64,000 nt of DNA from Sphingobacterium hotanense (GCF_008274825.1 NZ_CP030848.1:4153618-4217617); one strand, 5' to 3'; counted from the stretch's first letter, positions 16,560 through 26,478 are shown. The notes: generated by a model from the sequence alone, not told the origin. A program made the numbers and translations.

Positions 16560-18266
16560 ATGAGCAAATTAAAATTCCTATTTATCGCCCTCTCGTGGCT
16601 ATTCCTCAGCACAACATCCCCTCTAAGTAGCTTCGCCCAAGATTCTTTAATCAATTACGAAGATGTAGACTTTGGAACGGGAGAAGTGGAAACAACAGAA
16701 GATCAAGATACTTTATTCTCCACGGAAGACGTTGTCTTCTCCGACGGTCAAGATACGGTCTCGCAAGACACGACGGCTACAAGTACTGTTGCTGCTACCG
16801 CCGCTCCAGAAGAGTCTAAATCCCTTTGGGGAATCTTTATCGCCGGTCTTATCGGCGGATTCGCTGCATTCCTGATGCCTTGTATCTTCCCGATGGTACC
16901 TCTAACGGTATCTTTCTTTACCAAGAAATCCGGCAGCAAGAGCAAAGCGGTATCTCAAGCTTTTTTATATGGCTTGTTCATTATTGTGATCTATGTAGCT
17001 TTAGGAATGTTGATCACCATTGCATTCGGTGCGGAGGCGTTGAATGCCCTGTCTACCAATGGTATTTTCAATTTCCTATTCTTCCTTTTATTGGTGGTAT
17101 TCGCGGCTTCCTTCTTCGGTGCCTTCGAAATCACCTTGCCAAGTTCATTCGTGAACAAGATCGACTCCAACTCGGACAAGAGCGGTTTGATCGGCTTGTT
17201 CTTTATGTCGGCTAGTTTAGCCGTGGTTTCTTTCTCTTGTACAGGACCTATCATCGGTACTTTACTTGTTGAGGCGGCTACCAAAGGCGAGCGCTTAGGC
17301 CCGGCCGTAGGGATGTTCGGATTCTCTTTAGCATTGGCTATCCCATTCGTATTGTTCGCAATGTTCCCTTCTTTATTGAAGTCACTGCCGAAATCAGGCG
17401 GTTGGTTGAACAGTGTGAAAGTCGTGTTGGGTTTCTTAGAGCTTGCTTTGGCAATGAAATTCCTTTCCAATGTAGACTTAGCTTATAACTGGCAGCTATT
17501 AGATCGCGAGGTCTTCTTAGCGCTATGGATCGTGATATTCGGCTTAATGGGACTATACCTATTAGGAAAGATCAAGTTCTCGCATGATAGCGACCTGCCT
17601 TATCTTTCTGTACCGCGCACCATGCTAACAATCATCGTATTCTCATTCGTAGTTTACATGATCCCAGGTATGTGGGGAGCACCTTTGAAATCTATCGCAG
17701 CCTTCCTTCCGCCAATCGGGACGCAAGACTTTGATCTTGCCAATGCTAGCCATGCGGCTGCACCGAGCGGATCGGCAGATGCGAGCAGCAGAAAGCATTA
17801 CACGCATTTCCACAGCCGTGCGACCATCAAAGGATTCGATCCTTACTATGATTACGATGAAGCATTAGCAGCAGCGAAAGCACAGAATAAGCCTTTGATG
17901 ATCGACTTTACAGGCTGGACCTGTGTAAACTGCCGCAAGATGGAAGCTTCGGTATGGTCGGATCCGAAAGTTCGCAACCTGATCAACGAGAACTTTATCT
18001 TGGTGGAGCTGTATGTGGATGAGCATGACCTGAAATTGCCGGAAGCAGAGCAATATGTTTCCAAAGAAACCGGCAAGAAGATCAATACCGTTGGTAAGAA
18101 GAATACCGACTTCCAAATTACCCGCTTCCAGAGCAACTCGCAACCTTTGTATGCGATCGTAGGTGCTGATGAGCAGTTACTCGTTCCGGCAAGCGGTGCA
18201 AACTATGATATCGACAGCTATGCAGCCTACCTGCAGAGCGCAATAGACGCTTATAAAGCGAAATAA
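16560..18266 (+). CDS. dsbD: Thiol:disulfide interchange protein DsbD (membrane and thioredoxin domains)
   Basis: Encodes 568 residues. After a signal peptide (to about 27) and an acidic linker (about 30-85), eight membrane helices follow. The redox cysteines of the membrane domain are Cys108 (LMPCIFPMVP) and Cys227 (SFSCTGP). The C-terminal thioredoxin domain has CVNC at 455-458. It carries electrons from cytoplasmic thioredoxin to periplasmic proteins, including cytochrome c maturation. The usual N-terminal alpha domain is missing; it is encoded by the gene just upstream. A histidine-rich linker (HYTHFHSR) separates the membrane and thioredoxin parts. Confidence 0.93.
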   Translation: MSKLKFLFIALSWLFLSTTSPLSSFAQDSLINYEDVDFGTGEVETTEDQDTLFSTEDVVFSDGQDTVSQDTTATSTVAATAAPEESKSLWGIFIAGLIGGFAAFLMPCIFPMVPLTVSFFTKKSGSKSKAVSQAFLYGLFIIVIYVALGMLITIAFGAEALNALSTNGIFNFLFFLLLVVFAASFFGAFEITLPSSFVNKIDSNSDKSGLIGLFFMSASLAVVSFSCTGPIIGTLLVEAATKGERLGPAVGMFGFSLALAIPFVLFAMFPSLLKSLPKSGGWLNSVKVVLGFLELALAMKFLSNVDLAYNWQLLDREVFLALWIVIFGLMGLYLLGKIKFSHDSDLPYLSVPRTMLTIIVFSFVVYMIPGMWGAPLKSIAAFLPPIGTQDFDLANASHAAAPSGSADASSRKHYTHFHSRATIKGFDPYYDYDEALAAAKAQNKPLMIDFTGWTCVNCRKMEASVWSDPKVRNLINENFILVELYVDEHDLKLPEAEQYVSKETGKKINTVGKKNTDFQITRFQSNSQPLYAIVGADEQLLVPASGANYDIDSYAAYLQSAIDAYKAK

Positions 18267-18285
18267 ACCCCTATTTTTTTATTCG

Positions 18286-18317
18286 AAAGGCGCATTATCT
18301 CCGGATAATGCGCCTTT
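18286..18317. terminator. Terminator after dsbD
   Basis: A perfect 14-bp stem (AAAGGCGCATTATC and its complement) with loop TCCG. It begins 19 nt after the dsbD stop. Confidence 0.85.
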
Positions 18318-18387
18318 CTCTTTGTATTGGATTGCGAATGAAGCATTTACCTACCTTCTTTAACACAGTCCTCTTCTTAACCTTTTT

Positions 18388-18465
18388 TACACCCCAATCA
18401 TAACCCTTACAGAGCGGTTCTGATTGGGTTATGCATTGGGTTTGAAAGGGCTTTGGATTGGGTCT
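18388..18465. repeat. Dispersed ATTGGGTTT-rich repeat, copy A
   Basis: Contains ACCCCAATCATAACCCTT on the left and ATTGGGTT, GCATTGGGTTTGAAAGGG and GGATTGGGT on the right, so the halves are loosely inverted. A related copy lies at 40449-40545. It occupies the dsbD-pfkA gap. Confidence 0.55.
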
Positions 18466-18537
18466 AAGTAATTCCAGTCCTGATTTATTATTAACACTTT
18501 AGCGTGGAATTCCCTCGTTCTTTTGGTGATTTTGATG

Positions 18538-18545
18538 TAATTTTG
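18538..18545 (+). promoter_or_regulatory. Candidate -7 box for pfkA
   Basis: TAATTTTG fits TAnnTTTG and lies 57 nt before the pfkA ATG. No clear -33 partner at standard spacing. Confidence 0.4.
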
Positions 18546-18602
18546 CACATCAACCCAGACAATAATCACATACTAAAGCCAAGGAATTGGTATATTTGAG
18601 AC

Positions 18603-19577
18603 ATGAGCAACATAAAAAACATAGCCGTATTAACTTCAGGAGGGGATGCCCCAGGTATGAATGCTGCGATCCGTGCAGTTGTTAGAACAGGAATTTACCA
18701 TGGTGTTAATATGTTTGGTATCCGCCGCGGATACGACGGATTAGTTCATGGAGATATTATCTCGATGGATGCGAAATCCGTTGCGAACATTATACAACGT
18801 GGAGGAACAATCCTTAAGACTGCTCGTAGCGATGAATTTCGCACATTCGAGGGCAGACAACAAGCTTACGAAAACATTAAAAAACTAAATATAGATGCAT
18901 TGGTCGTTATCGGTGGAGACGGTACGTTCACTGGTGCTTCTAAATTGATCGAGGAATTTGACATCCCGGTAATCGGTATCCCGGGGACTATCGATAATGA
19001 TTTGGCGGGTACTGACTTCACTATCGGGTATGACACGGCAATCAACACGGTTGTTGATGCAGTGGATAAGATCCGTGATACAGCAGAATCACACGATCGT
19101 TTATTCGTTGTCGAAGTAATGGGTCGTGACTCAGGATTGATCGCCTTGCGCTCCGGAATCAGTACGGGTGCTGAGGCTGTTTTGATTCCTGAACTGAAAG
19201 TAGATTACGACGCCATCATGAAGCGCTTGGATAAAACGCGTAAGAATAAATCTTCACGTATTATTATCGTTGCGGAGGGGGATGAAGAAGGCGGATTGGT
19301 CGTAGCAGAGAAAATCAAGCAAAACTTCCCTGCCTATGATGTACGTGTTTCTATCTTAGGACATATTCAACGCGGCGGTAAACCAACTTGTATGGACCGT
19401 GTATTGGCGAGCCGTTTGGGTGTAGCCTCAGTTGAAGGTCTATTAGAAGGTAGAAGAGGCGAAATGGCGGGTTTGATTTGTGGAAACGTACAGTTCACGC
19501 CGTTTGGAAAAGCTATAAAACACATCGACAAAATCAATACGAACCTTACCCGTATCGTTGAAATCCTGTCTTTATAA
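18603..19577 (+). CDS. pfkA: ATP-dependent 6-phosphofructokinase
   Basis: Encodes 324 residues, the usual length for bacterial PfkA. The ATP-binding loop GGDGT is at 104-108 (a GGDD here would mean a pyrophosphate-dependent enzyme), and PGTIDND at 127-133 contains the catalytic base Asp131. MGRDSG near 173 and HIQRGG near 257 are also conserved. It makes fructose 1,6-bisphosphate, the committed step of glycolysis. It is a single-gene unit: a candidate promoter precedes it and a hairpin follows. Effector residues cannot be judged reliably by eye. Confidence 0.96.
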   Translation: MSNIKNIAVLTSGGDAPGMNAAIRAVVRTGIYHGVNMFGIRRGYDGLVHGDIISMDAKSVANIIQRGGTILKTARSDEFRTFEGRQQAYENIKKLNIDALVVIGGDGTFTGASKLIEEFDIPVIGIPGTIDNDLAGTDFTIGYDTAINTVVDAVDKIRDTAESHDRLFVVEVMGRDSGLIALRSGISTGAEAVLIPELKVDYDAIMKRLDKTRKNKSSRIIIVAEGDEEGGLVVAEKIKQNFPAYDVRVSILGHIQRGGKPTCMDRVLASRLGVASVEGLLEGRRGEMAGLICGNVQFTPFGKAIKHIDKINTNLTRIVEILSL

Positions 19578-19609
19578 GATTGTTATCGACGAAAAAAATA
19601 GATAGGAAG

Positions 19610-19636
19610 AGGCGGCCCGAAAGGCTGCCTTTTTTT
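19610..19636 (+). terminator. Rho-independent terminator after pfkA
   Basis: An 8-bp stem (AGGCGGCC with GGCTGCCT, one G-T pair), 5-nt loop, then a run of T. Confidence 0.8.
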
Positions 19637-19789
19637 CTGAAATTGTCTGTTTTCAAAGGCCCTCAAAAGCTTTTATATCTCTTGGTGTTTCAATGGATAG
19701 ATGAAAGATTTATTATTACACAATTATGAAAACATTCTATTGTATTTAGCTGTATATTAAGCACACAACATTGAACAAAACACACTAAC

Positions 19790-19951
19790 ATGGAACCAAA
19801 GAAGAAGAAAATGGTGCTCACCATTGCGCTTCTCTGCCTTCTTGCTGGACTCGCATTAGGCGCATTTGTAGCAAGTAAGGAGAAGGAGATCGCCAAGGAG
19901 CAAATGGGCAAAAATTTAGAAGTGTCAAGAGCTACCGATCCAGCGAATTAG
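19790..19951 (+). CDS. Small single-pass membrane protein (53 residues)
   Basis: Begins MEPKKKKMVLTIALLCLLAG and continues LALGAFVASKEKEI. A lysine-rich N-terminus precedes one hydrophobic helix (about 9-28), then a charged C-terminal tail of about 25 residues with no cysteine. The basic flank predicts an N-in orientation with the tail outside. The alternating Gly/Ala in the helix resembles assembly-prone small membrane proteins. It lies alone between pfkA and murF, with its stop 46 nt before the murF -7 box. No family was recognised. Codon composition and the clean helix make it likely to be real, but a chance ORF is possible. Confidence 0.6.
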   Translation: MEPKKKKMVLTIALLCLLAGLALGAFVASKEKEIAKEQMGKNLEVSRATDPAN

Positions 19952-19973
19952 GATAAAAAATTGTGCCTTTCTA

Positions 19974-20004
19974 TTGGCATTCGCTAATTGCATACTTACC
20001 TTTG
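19974..20004 (+). promoter_or_regulatory. Candidate promoter of murF
   Basis: TTG at 19974-19976 and TACCTTTG at 19997-20004 are separated by 20 nt, matching the Bacteroidota -33/-7 arrangement. Transcription would begin near 20010, which excludes an in-frame start at 19963 and supports the ATG at 20020. Confidence 0.6.
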
Positions 20005-20019
20005 TTAAAAAATAAGACC

Positions 20020-21327
20020 ATGCAAATAGCACAACTCTATCAGCTCTATTTAGACTTCCCTCAGGTTTGTACCGATACCCGACAAATCAGTAAAGACTGT
20101 ATTTTCTTTGCTTTGAAAGGTGAATCGTTCAACGGGAATAGTTTTGCTGAGCAGGCGCTAGAGCAAGGTGCAAAATATGTGGTTGTTGACGATCCGGAAT
20201 ATTATCAGGAGAAAGACAGCTATGTTCTCGTAGACGATGTATTGAGCAGCTTACAAGACCTTGCGCGCTTCCATAGACAGCAGCTTAGCATCCCCTTTAT
20301 CGGCATTACCGGTACCAACGGGAAGACCACGACGAAGGAGCTGGTTCATGCCGTGCTATCTCAAAAATTCAAAACCTTTGCTACCAAAGGCAACCTCAAT
20401 AACCATATTGGTGTACCCTTAACTATTTTGTCGCTACCAAAGGATCTAGAGATCGCGATTATTGAAATGGGCGCCAACCACCAGGAAGAGATTGCTTTTC
20501 TGTGCAATATCGCACAGCCAACACATGGTCTGATCACCAACGTAGGGAAAGCGCATCTAGAAGGATTCGGCTCGTTTGAGGGGGTAAAGAAAACGAAAGG
20601 CGAGCTTTATGACTTTCTGAAGGCACATCATGGTCTAGCCTTTATTCAGGGAGATAATAGCGAATTGAGAGCGATGGCTGAGGCACGAGACTTAAAGCAT
20701 ATTATTTGGTATGGCTTCTCGGATAATAATTCCGTAAAAGGGGGATTAGTGAAAGCCGACCCTTTGTTGACCATTTTCTGGAAACAGGTAGAGCAGGCTG
20801 ATATCATTTATAAGGTCAATACCCACTTAACAGGAGCGTACAACACAGAAAATATGTTAGCAGCTGTTGCTTTAGGTTTACACTTCGATTTGAACGCAGA
20901 GGAGATCAATCAAGGTTTAAGTGCATATGTTCCGCAAAACAACCGCTCGCAAGTCGTAAAAACGGAGAAGAACACGATTATTGCGGATTATTACAATGCG
21001 AATGCGAGCAGCATGGCTGCAGCATTAGCGAATATCGAAGTCATCGAGGCGGATAGAAAAGCGATTATTTTGGGCGATATGTTCGAGATGGGCGATGAAA
21101 GTGAAGTCGAGCACCGCAAGGTTATCGAAAAGGCAAAATCAATCGGTGTTGACAAGTTGATATTTGTGGGCAAGGCTTTCTTTGCACAGCGCGATGGCGA
21201 GGCGGAATATTATGAAACAACAGAGGACCTTCGACAAAAGTTAAGTCAGGCTCCTTTATCCGGATATATGATTTTATTGAAAGCGTCTCGTGGGATGGCT
21301 TTTGAGAAGTTAGTCGATCTGTTATAA
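20020..21327 (+). CDS. murF: UDP-N-acetylmuramoyl-tripeptide--D-alanyl-D-alanine ligase
   Basis: Encodes 435 residues from the ATG at 20020, which lies just after a good promoter; the longer reading from 19963 adds 19 residues without family resemblance. The N-terminal domain has VCTDTRQISKDCIFFALKGE, typical of Mur ligases binding the UDP-sugar. The ATP loop GITGTNGKTT is at 95-104. TKGNLNNHIGVPLTIL and ILGDMFEMG are characteristic of MurF. It adds D-Ala-D-Ala to complete the peptidoglycan pentapeptide in the cytoplasm. It is not inside a dcw-type cluster here. A strong hairpin separates it from the convergent rrf2-type gene. Confidence 0.94.
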   Translation: MQIAQLYQLYLDFPQVCTDTRQISKDCIFFALKGESFNGNSFAEQALEQGAKYVVVDDPEYYQEKDSYVLVDDVLSSLQDLARFHRQQLSIPFIGITGTNGKTTTKELVHAVLSQKFKTFATKGNLNNHIGVPLTILSLPKDLEIAIIEMGANHQEEIAFLCNIAQPTHGLITNVGKAHLEGFGSFEGVKKTKGELYDFLKAHHGLAFIQGDNSELRAMAEARDLKHIIWYGFSDNNSVKGGLVKADPLLTIFWKQVEQADIIYKVNTHLTGAYNTENMLAAVALGLHFDLNAEEINQGLSAYVPQNNRSQVVKTEKNTIIADYYNANASSMAAALANIEVIEADRKAIILGDMFEMGDESEVEHRKVIEKAKSIGVDKLIFVGKAFFAQRDGEAEYYETTEDLRQKLSQAPLSGYMILLKASRGMAFEKLVDLL

Positions 21328-21349
21328 GACCTACAGCATAACGATATGC

Positions 21350-21400
21350 TTTGAACAGATCAGTGAAAGGCGCCAAACGTCTCTCATTGATCTGTTCAAA
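21350..21400. terminator. Bidirectional terminator between murF and the Rrf2 gene
   Basis: Perfect 13-bp arms (TTTGAACAGATCA, 21350-21362, and its complement, 21388-21400), extendable by a few pairs inward with one G-T. The convergent genes end on either side. Confidence 0.75.
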
Positions 21401-21409
21401 ACTTAATAT

Positions 21410-21856
21410 CTAGTTGGAATCAACGTCTAAATTCAATTCCTTTTCTTTATTGATCAAATGGGAAATGCTGGTATCATTTAATATCTGTAGCATGGCATTT
21501 CTTACTTCTACAAATACATCACGAATACCGCAGGCATGCTCTTCCACACATTCTTCACAAGAGCGGTAGAAGTTTAAGCTGACACAAGGAAGCAGCGCAA
21601 TAGGCCCGTCTATTAGACGCATTACCTGAGATAAATATATGTCCTCTGGCGCTTTATTCAGGCTGTAACCACCGCCAGCACCTTTCTTAGAGTACAAAAT
21701 TCCTGCATTTCGCATCTCTAATAGAATTTGTTCTAGAAATTTCTTTGGAATACGTTCTTCCTCAGCAATCTTGCCGATTTGCATAGGTTCTTTTCCGAAA
21801 TTCCTGCCCAATACCATTAGGGCTTTGATAGCATATTTTGTTTTCTTTGAAAGCAT
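21410..21856 (-). CDS. Rrf2 family transcriptional regulator
   Basis: Encodes 148 residues. The N-terminal winged helix (TKYAIKALMVLGRNFGKEP through RIPKKFLEQILLEMRNAGI and KKGAGGGYSLNKAPEDIYL) is the Rrf2 fold. Four cysteines follow in CVSLNFYRSCEECVEEHACG (about 91-110), a spacing that resembles the three-cysteine Fe-S site of IscR-type proteins but is not identical. It may sense iron-sulfur status, sulfide or nitric oxide, or may regulate cysteine metabolism. It is a single-gene unit next to pafA, not next to the suf genes at 48-52 kb. Target genes cannot be told from this window. Confidence 0.85.
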   Translation of the reverse strand: MLSKKTKYAIKALMVLGRNFGKEPMQIGKIAEEERIPKKFLEQILLEMRNAGILYSKKGAGGGYSLNKAPEDIYLSQVMRLIDGPIALLPCVSLNFYRSCEECVEEHACGIRDVFVEVRNAMLQILNDTSISHLINKEKELNLDVDSN

Positions 21857-21902
21857 ATTTATAAATAGGTAAACTAATCCCTGTTCCTCAAATGTACTAA
21901 TT

Positions 21903-23546
21903 TTAATCGTTCCCTAAAACTTCAACGATGGGTTGGCCGATTGATCCATTGGGTTCCATGACATGTAGGAGCGATGAAAGCGTCGGCGCAATGTCCGTTA
22001 CATGAACCACTTTATTCGTCTTTCCATGTTTGATTCCCCAGCCCATAAATACCAAGGGGATGTGCGAGTCATAAGGTGTCCAGGTTCCGTGCGTCGTACC
22101 GGTTGAACGTGGCGTTCCATCATACCATTGTGGCTCAGTGATAATCTGAATTGCCCCGCTGCGTTTGCGGTTATAACCGTTGATAATCTTTTCGCGCAAT
22201 GGAGCAGGTAATAGCATATTCTCGCCTCCTTCGACATCGACCACGTATGCCACGCCATCTTCATGACGCAATTGTTTGATAATGGATTTTTTCACTTTCT
22301 CCTCATCCAATTTAGCTTGCTCGATTGCTGTATAATTTAAATGAACCTGATAGTTCATTAAGCTTCTTACCAAATTGTCAACACCAAATTCTTCTTTCAA
22401 AGACTCATTTAAACTGCGGTGCAATTGTCTTGAGAAGAAGTATCCGCCATTACCTCGCATATCCATAAAGTAGCGGGAGTTATAAGAAGCAGCATGGTCA
22501 GCCGTTAGGAAGAAGGTATAATTTCCTTTTCCCACGGTTTGATCCAGGTATTTAAAAAATGTTGCCAACTCCTGGTCTAAGCGCAAGTATATATCTTCGA
22601 TCTCTACAGAAGATAAAGAGTAGCGGTGACCCACATAGTCGGTTGCTGAAAGACTAACGCAAAGGAAGTCTGTCGCTTTTTTTGGATTATTTCCTAACTG
22701 TTCGTTCTTGATGGCTTCTTTCGCAAAGTCTAAAGTGATCTGGTTTCCGAAAGGCGTGGATTTGATCAATTCATAACCAGCATCTTTCATCAATAAAGAA
22801 GTTTTTCTAGGGAATGTTGGTTTCTCTTCTCCTGCCCATTTTCCTTCATACTCGTTATCGTCAGCAACACTATTGTTCGCATAGGTTTCGATTGGATAAA
22901 GCGTATTCCAGTCTTGTTTAAGGTATTTATCCGCTAGTTTCTGCTTGTTGAAGCTAGTTACCCAAGATGGTAAGTTCTTCATGTAATAGGTGCTGGAGAT
23001 CCAATCGCCCGACTTGGCTTCAAACCAGTATGCCGCATCGGCAAAGTGACCAGCCGGTAGAATACCGCCACGGTCTTTGATGGCAATACCCACCACTTTT
23101 GAATGGAAGTTTGTTGCTAATTTTAGCTGATCGGTTACCGTTGAAGCTAATAGATTACGAGGAGATTGCTTCCCTTCTTTTTCGATAGTCCCTACGCCTT
23201 CAACCGCATCATCCTGCGTACAATACATGGAGTTTCCCGTCTGCTGCTCGATCCAGTCATTCCCGGCGATGCCATGGATGGACGGCACAGAGCCTGTGTA
23301 CACCGAACTATGGCCAATAGCCGTAAATGTAGGCACATAGTCGATTATCGTATTCTCGCAAGAATACCCTTCTTTTAACAGGCGTTTAAACCCGTCATTA
23401 CCGTAGCGATCTGCAAAGCGATACAGGTAATCCCATCGCATTTGATCGACCATTAGGCCTACGACCAACTTCGGTCTTTCTACTTGGGCACTTGCAATAG
23501 TACAAAAGCCTAGAAATAACAATGTTGCGTATATTCTTTTTAACAT
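21903..23546 (-). CDS. pafA: PafA-type alkaline phosphatase
   Basis: Encodes 547 residues with a signal peptide (to about 20). VDQMRWDY holds a metal-binding Asp. VPTFTAIGH places the nucleophile at Thr75, and GIAGNDW gives Asn96; the spacing of 21 equals that between Thr79 and Asn100 of Elizabethkingia PafA. IKDRG gives Lys157 and Arg159, matching the Lys/Arg pair that makes the enzyme a monoesterase. TADHAA and TTHGTW supply further metal ligands. It releases phosphate from many monoesters in the periplasm. Unlike PhoA-type enzymes it is often not shut off by phosphate. It lies 15 nt downstream of uvrA in the same direction. Confidence 0.88.
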   Translation of the reverse strand: MLKRIYATLLFLGFCTIASAQVERPKLVVGLMVDQMRWDYLYRFADRYGNDGFKRLLKEGYSCENTIIDYVPTFTAIGHSSVYTGSVPSIHGIAGNDWIEQQTGNSMYCTQDDAVEGVGTIEKEGKQSPRNLLASTVTDQLKLATNFHSKVVGIAIKDRGGILPAGHFADAAYWFEAKSGDWISSTYYMKNLPSWVTSFNKQKLADKYLKQDWNTLYPIETYANNSVADDNEYEGKWAGEEKPTFPRKTSLLMKDAGYELIKSTPFGNQITLDFAKEAIKNEQLGNNPKKATDFLCVSLSATDYVGHRYSLSSVEIEDIYLRLDQELATFFKYLDQTVGKGNYTFFLTADHAASYNSRYFMDMRGNGGYFFSRQLHRSLNESLKEEFGVDNLVRSLMNYQVHLNYTAIEQAKLDEEKVKKSIIKQLRHEDGVAYVVDVEGGENMLLPAPLREKIINGYNRKRSGAIQIITEPQWYDGTPRSTGTTHGTWTPYDSHIPLVFMGWGIKHGKTNKVVHVTDIAPTLSSLLHVMEPNGSIGQPIVEVLGND

Positions 23547-23561
23547 AGTACTTGATTTATT

Positions 23562-26363
23562 TTAAGAATTTAGGTGACGTAGTAAGTATTTCCCGGTGTA
23601 AGAGTCATCAGCTTTCACCAGATCTTCCGGTGTTCCTGCGAATACGACCTTACCCCCATTATTTCCGCCCTCCGGACCGATATCGATTACCCAGTCGGCA
23701 GATTTGATCATGTCTAAGTTATGCTCGATAACTAATACACTATTTCCCTGCTCGATAAGCGCGTTGAATGCCTTCAAGAGCTTTTCGATGTCATGGAAAT
23801 GAAGCCCTGTCGTCGGCTCATCGAATATGAAAAGGGTTTTCTTTTGATTATTTCCTTTGATCAGGAATGATGCTAATTTGATGCGTTGTGCCTCACCACC
23901 TGATAAGGTGCTGGAGGACTGCCCGAGTTTTACATAGCCAAGTCCTACTTCCTGCAAAGGTCCGAGCTTATTTAATATCTTCGGTTGATCGGCAAAGAAA
24001 CTGATGGCTTCGTCTACACTAAGCTCCAGGATATCCGAAACTGACTTCTCTTGGTAGGTGACATCCAAAACATGCTGTTTAAATCGCTTGCCGCCACATG
24101 CTTCACATGGAAGAATGATATCTGCCATAAACTGCATCTCAATCTTCACAACACCTTCGCCTTGACACATTTCACATCTTCCGCCCTCCACGTTGAAGGA
24201 GAATGCGGATGGCTTCAAGCCATTTGCCTTCGCTGCCGGCAGGCTGGAATATAAAGCACGGACTTCGTCCCAAGCCTTCACATAGGTTACTGGATTTGAA
24301 CGCGTAGAGCGACCAATAGGGTTTTGATCGACCATCTCAATCTGCTCTACCAGATCGATAGCTCCTTCGATGCCATCGAAGATTCCGGTCTGCTCGCCAG
24401 AGTAGCTGCCTAATGCTTTCTGCAATGCAGGGTATAGAATGCGCTTCACCAGGGATGTTTTACCCGATCCAGACACACCGGATACGACGGTAAACACATG
24501 CAATGGGAAGTCAACCGTTACATTTTGAAGATTATTCTCTCTTGCTCCTTTAACACGGATGTAATCCGCCCATTTTCTTCTGCGTTTCGGAACAGGAATA
24601 CGAAGCTCGCCGCTCAGGTATTGGCCGGTCAAGCTGTCTTTATCTTTAATAATTTGATCATAGGTCCCTGCGAAGACTAACTCACCGCCATGAATACCGG
24701 CTTCAGGGCCGATATCAATTAAGTAATCTGCAGCTTCCATCATCTCTTGCTCATGCTCTACCACAATGACAGTATTGCCGGCATCGCGAAGGGATTTTAA
24801 TACAGAGATCAGTCGCTGTGTATCGCGAGGGTGCAAGCCGATGCTCGGCTCATCTAGTACATAGATAGACCCCACTAGCGAGCTTCCTAATGAAGTTGCC
24901 AGGTTGATACGTTGCGATTCACCACCTGATAAACTATTGCTTAGGCGGTTCAGCGTCAGATAGCTCAAGCCTACATCGCAAAGGAATTGAAGGCGGTTGA
25001 CAATCTCTGCCAATAATCGCTTAGCGATAATGGCTTCGTTTTCTGTAAGCTCTAAGTTGCTGAATAGCTCAAAGGCTTTATCTAGCGGCAACAGAACGAT
25101 ATCGGTAATGGAATGTCCATTGACTTTCACATAAGAAGCGTCTTTTCGCAAGCGCGTTCCTTTACAATCTGGACAATCTGTTTTTCCGCGATAGCGGGAT
25201 AGCATGACGCGGTATTGGATTTTATAGGTTTGTTCTTCCAGTTCGGCAAAGAAATCATTCAGTCCGCGGAAGTACTTGTTCCCTGTCCAAAGCAATTCTT
25301 GCTGTGCTTTGGTCAGCTCGCTATAATCTCGATGTATGGGGAAGTCAAACTTGATAGCCGATCGCACGAGTTTATCTAACCATGCACCCATCTTCTCGCC
25401 ACGCCAAGGTGCAATGGCACCATCGAATACCGAGCGGCTCTTATCCGGAATAACTAAATCCGGGTCAATGCCTATCACTTTCCCATAGCCTTCGCAACGC
25501 TTACATGCTCCATAGGGATTGTTGAAGCTAAAGAAGTTGGGTGTGGGCTCTTCGAATACGATGCCGTCGAGTTCAAACTTGTCAGAGAAATGGAAAGTCT
25601 CATCGGCTACTTCGATATCACATTCGCCTTTTCCTTCGAAATAGGCGGTCTGAATGGAGTCTGCCAGGCGATTGATCGTATCGTCGGAATGGTCTAACAC
25701 GACGCGGTCGATAACGATAAAGATATCGCCTTCCTTGAAACTCGCATTTGCGATTTCCTTGTCCTCGATGATAGATTCAATCTTCTTGATTGCTCCCTGG
25801 TATTTTATACGGGTAAATCCCTTTTGAAGCAATAAGGAGAGCTCTTCCTTTAGCTTTCTATTGTTGAAGGGAATTAACGCACTATAAATCGTGATGGTGG
25901 TATCATCTTCGAAGGATAATAGCTTATCCACGATCGAAGACACGGAGTCTTTCTTCACTTCCTGTCCTGAAACAGGCGATATGGTCCGCCCGATACGAGC
26001 ATAGAGAAGTTTTAAGTAATCATAGATTTCGGTCGATGTACCGACTGTAGAACGTGGATTGCTGGAAATTACCTTTTGCTCGATAGCAATAGCCGGTGCA
26101 ATTCCTTTGATGTAGTCTACATCGGGCTTGTTCATACGCCCCATAAACTGTCGGGCGTAAGATGATAAGCTTTCCACATATCTACGCTGTCCTTCGGCGT
26201 AAAGGGTATCGAATGCTAATGAGGATTTCCCCGACCCTGACATACCGGTGATAACAATAAGTTTGTTTTTTGGGATGTCAACATCGATGTTCTTAAGATT
26301 ATTAACTCGAGCACCTTTGATTTGAATGTGTGACTTTGGGGTATGATTTGCACGTTCTTGCAT
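23562..26363 (-). CDS. uvrA: Excinuclease ABC subunit A
   Basis: Encodes 933 residues from the ATG at 26363; a TTG three codons earlier is in frame but less likely. The first Walker A (GMSGSGKSS) is at 40-48 and the second (GVSGSGKTS) near 630. Two ABC signatures ([18 protein letters not shown]) and the zinc-binding CxxC pairs ([28 protein letters not shown]) are present. The full length argues for UvrA, not the shorter UvrA2. UvrA recognises bulky DNA damage and loads UvrB. uvrB and uvrC are not in this window. The start is 115 nt from xseB. Confidence 0.96.
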   Translation of the reverse strand: MQERANHTPKSHIQIKGARVNNLKNIDVDIPKNKLIVITGMSGSGKSSLAFDTLYAEGQRRYVESLSSYARQFMGRMNKPDVDYIKGIAPAIAIEQKVISSNPRSTVGTSTEIYDYLKLLYARIGRTISPVSGQEVKKDSVSSIVDKLLSFEDDTTITIYSALIPFNNRKLKEELSLLLQKGFTRIKYQGAIKKIESIIEDKEIANASFKEGDIFIVIDRVVLDHSDDTINRLADSIQTAYFEGKGECDIEVADETFHFSDKFELDGIVFEEPTPNFFSFNNPYGACKRCEGYGKVIGIDPDLVIPDKSRSVFDGAIAPWRGEKMGAWLDKLVRSAIKFDFPIHRDYSELTKAQQELLWTGNKYFRGLNDFFAELEEQTYKIQYRVMLSRYRGKTDCPDCKGTRLRKDASYVKVNGHSITDIVLLPLDKAFELFSNLELTENEAIIAKRLLAEIVNRLQFLCDVGLSYLTLNRLSNSLSGGESQRINLATSLGSSLVGSIYVLDEPSIGLHPRDTQRLISVLKSLRDAGNTVIVVEHEQEMMEAADYLIDIGPEAGIHGGELVFAGTYDQIIKDKDSLTGQYLSGELRIPVPKRRRKWADYIRVKGARENNLQNVTVDFPLHVFTVVSGVSGSGKTSLVKRILYPALQKALGSYSGEQTGIFDGIEGAIDLVEQIEMVDQNPIGRSTRSNPVTYVKAWDEVRALYSSLPAAKANGLKPSAFSFNVEGGRCEMCQGEGVVKIEMQFMADIILPCEACGGKRFKQHVLDVTYQEKSVSDILELSVDEAISFFADQPKILNKLGPLQEVGLGYVKLGQSSSTLSGGEAQRIKLASFLIKGNNQKKTLFIFDEPTTGLHFHDIEKLLKAFNALIEQGNSVLVIEHNLDMIKSADWVIDIGPEGGNNGGKVVFAGTPEDLVKADDSYTGKYLLRHLNS

Positions 26364-26478
26364 AACTATCAAAGTTATGGAAAACTCTACAAAACACAGA
26401 CTGTTGGCATAAACAAAATTGAAAATGCAACGCAGGAATTACATTATTCTTGAAATATTGAAAATGTTGATCTTTAAT

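Noticed and set aside
16991..17470. 159-codon minus-strand frame
   Set aside because: Antisense to the membrane part of DsbD, with no independent start or family match.
19963..20019. Longer murF start
   Set aside because: The promoter at 19974-20004 would lie inside the coding region; the family N-terminus begins at 20020.
23562..26363. UvrA2 or drug-resistance UvrA-like protein
   Set aside because: Full length with zinc motifs and both ATPase halves fits canonical UvrA.
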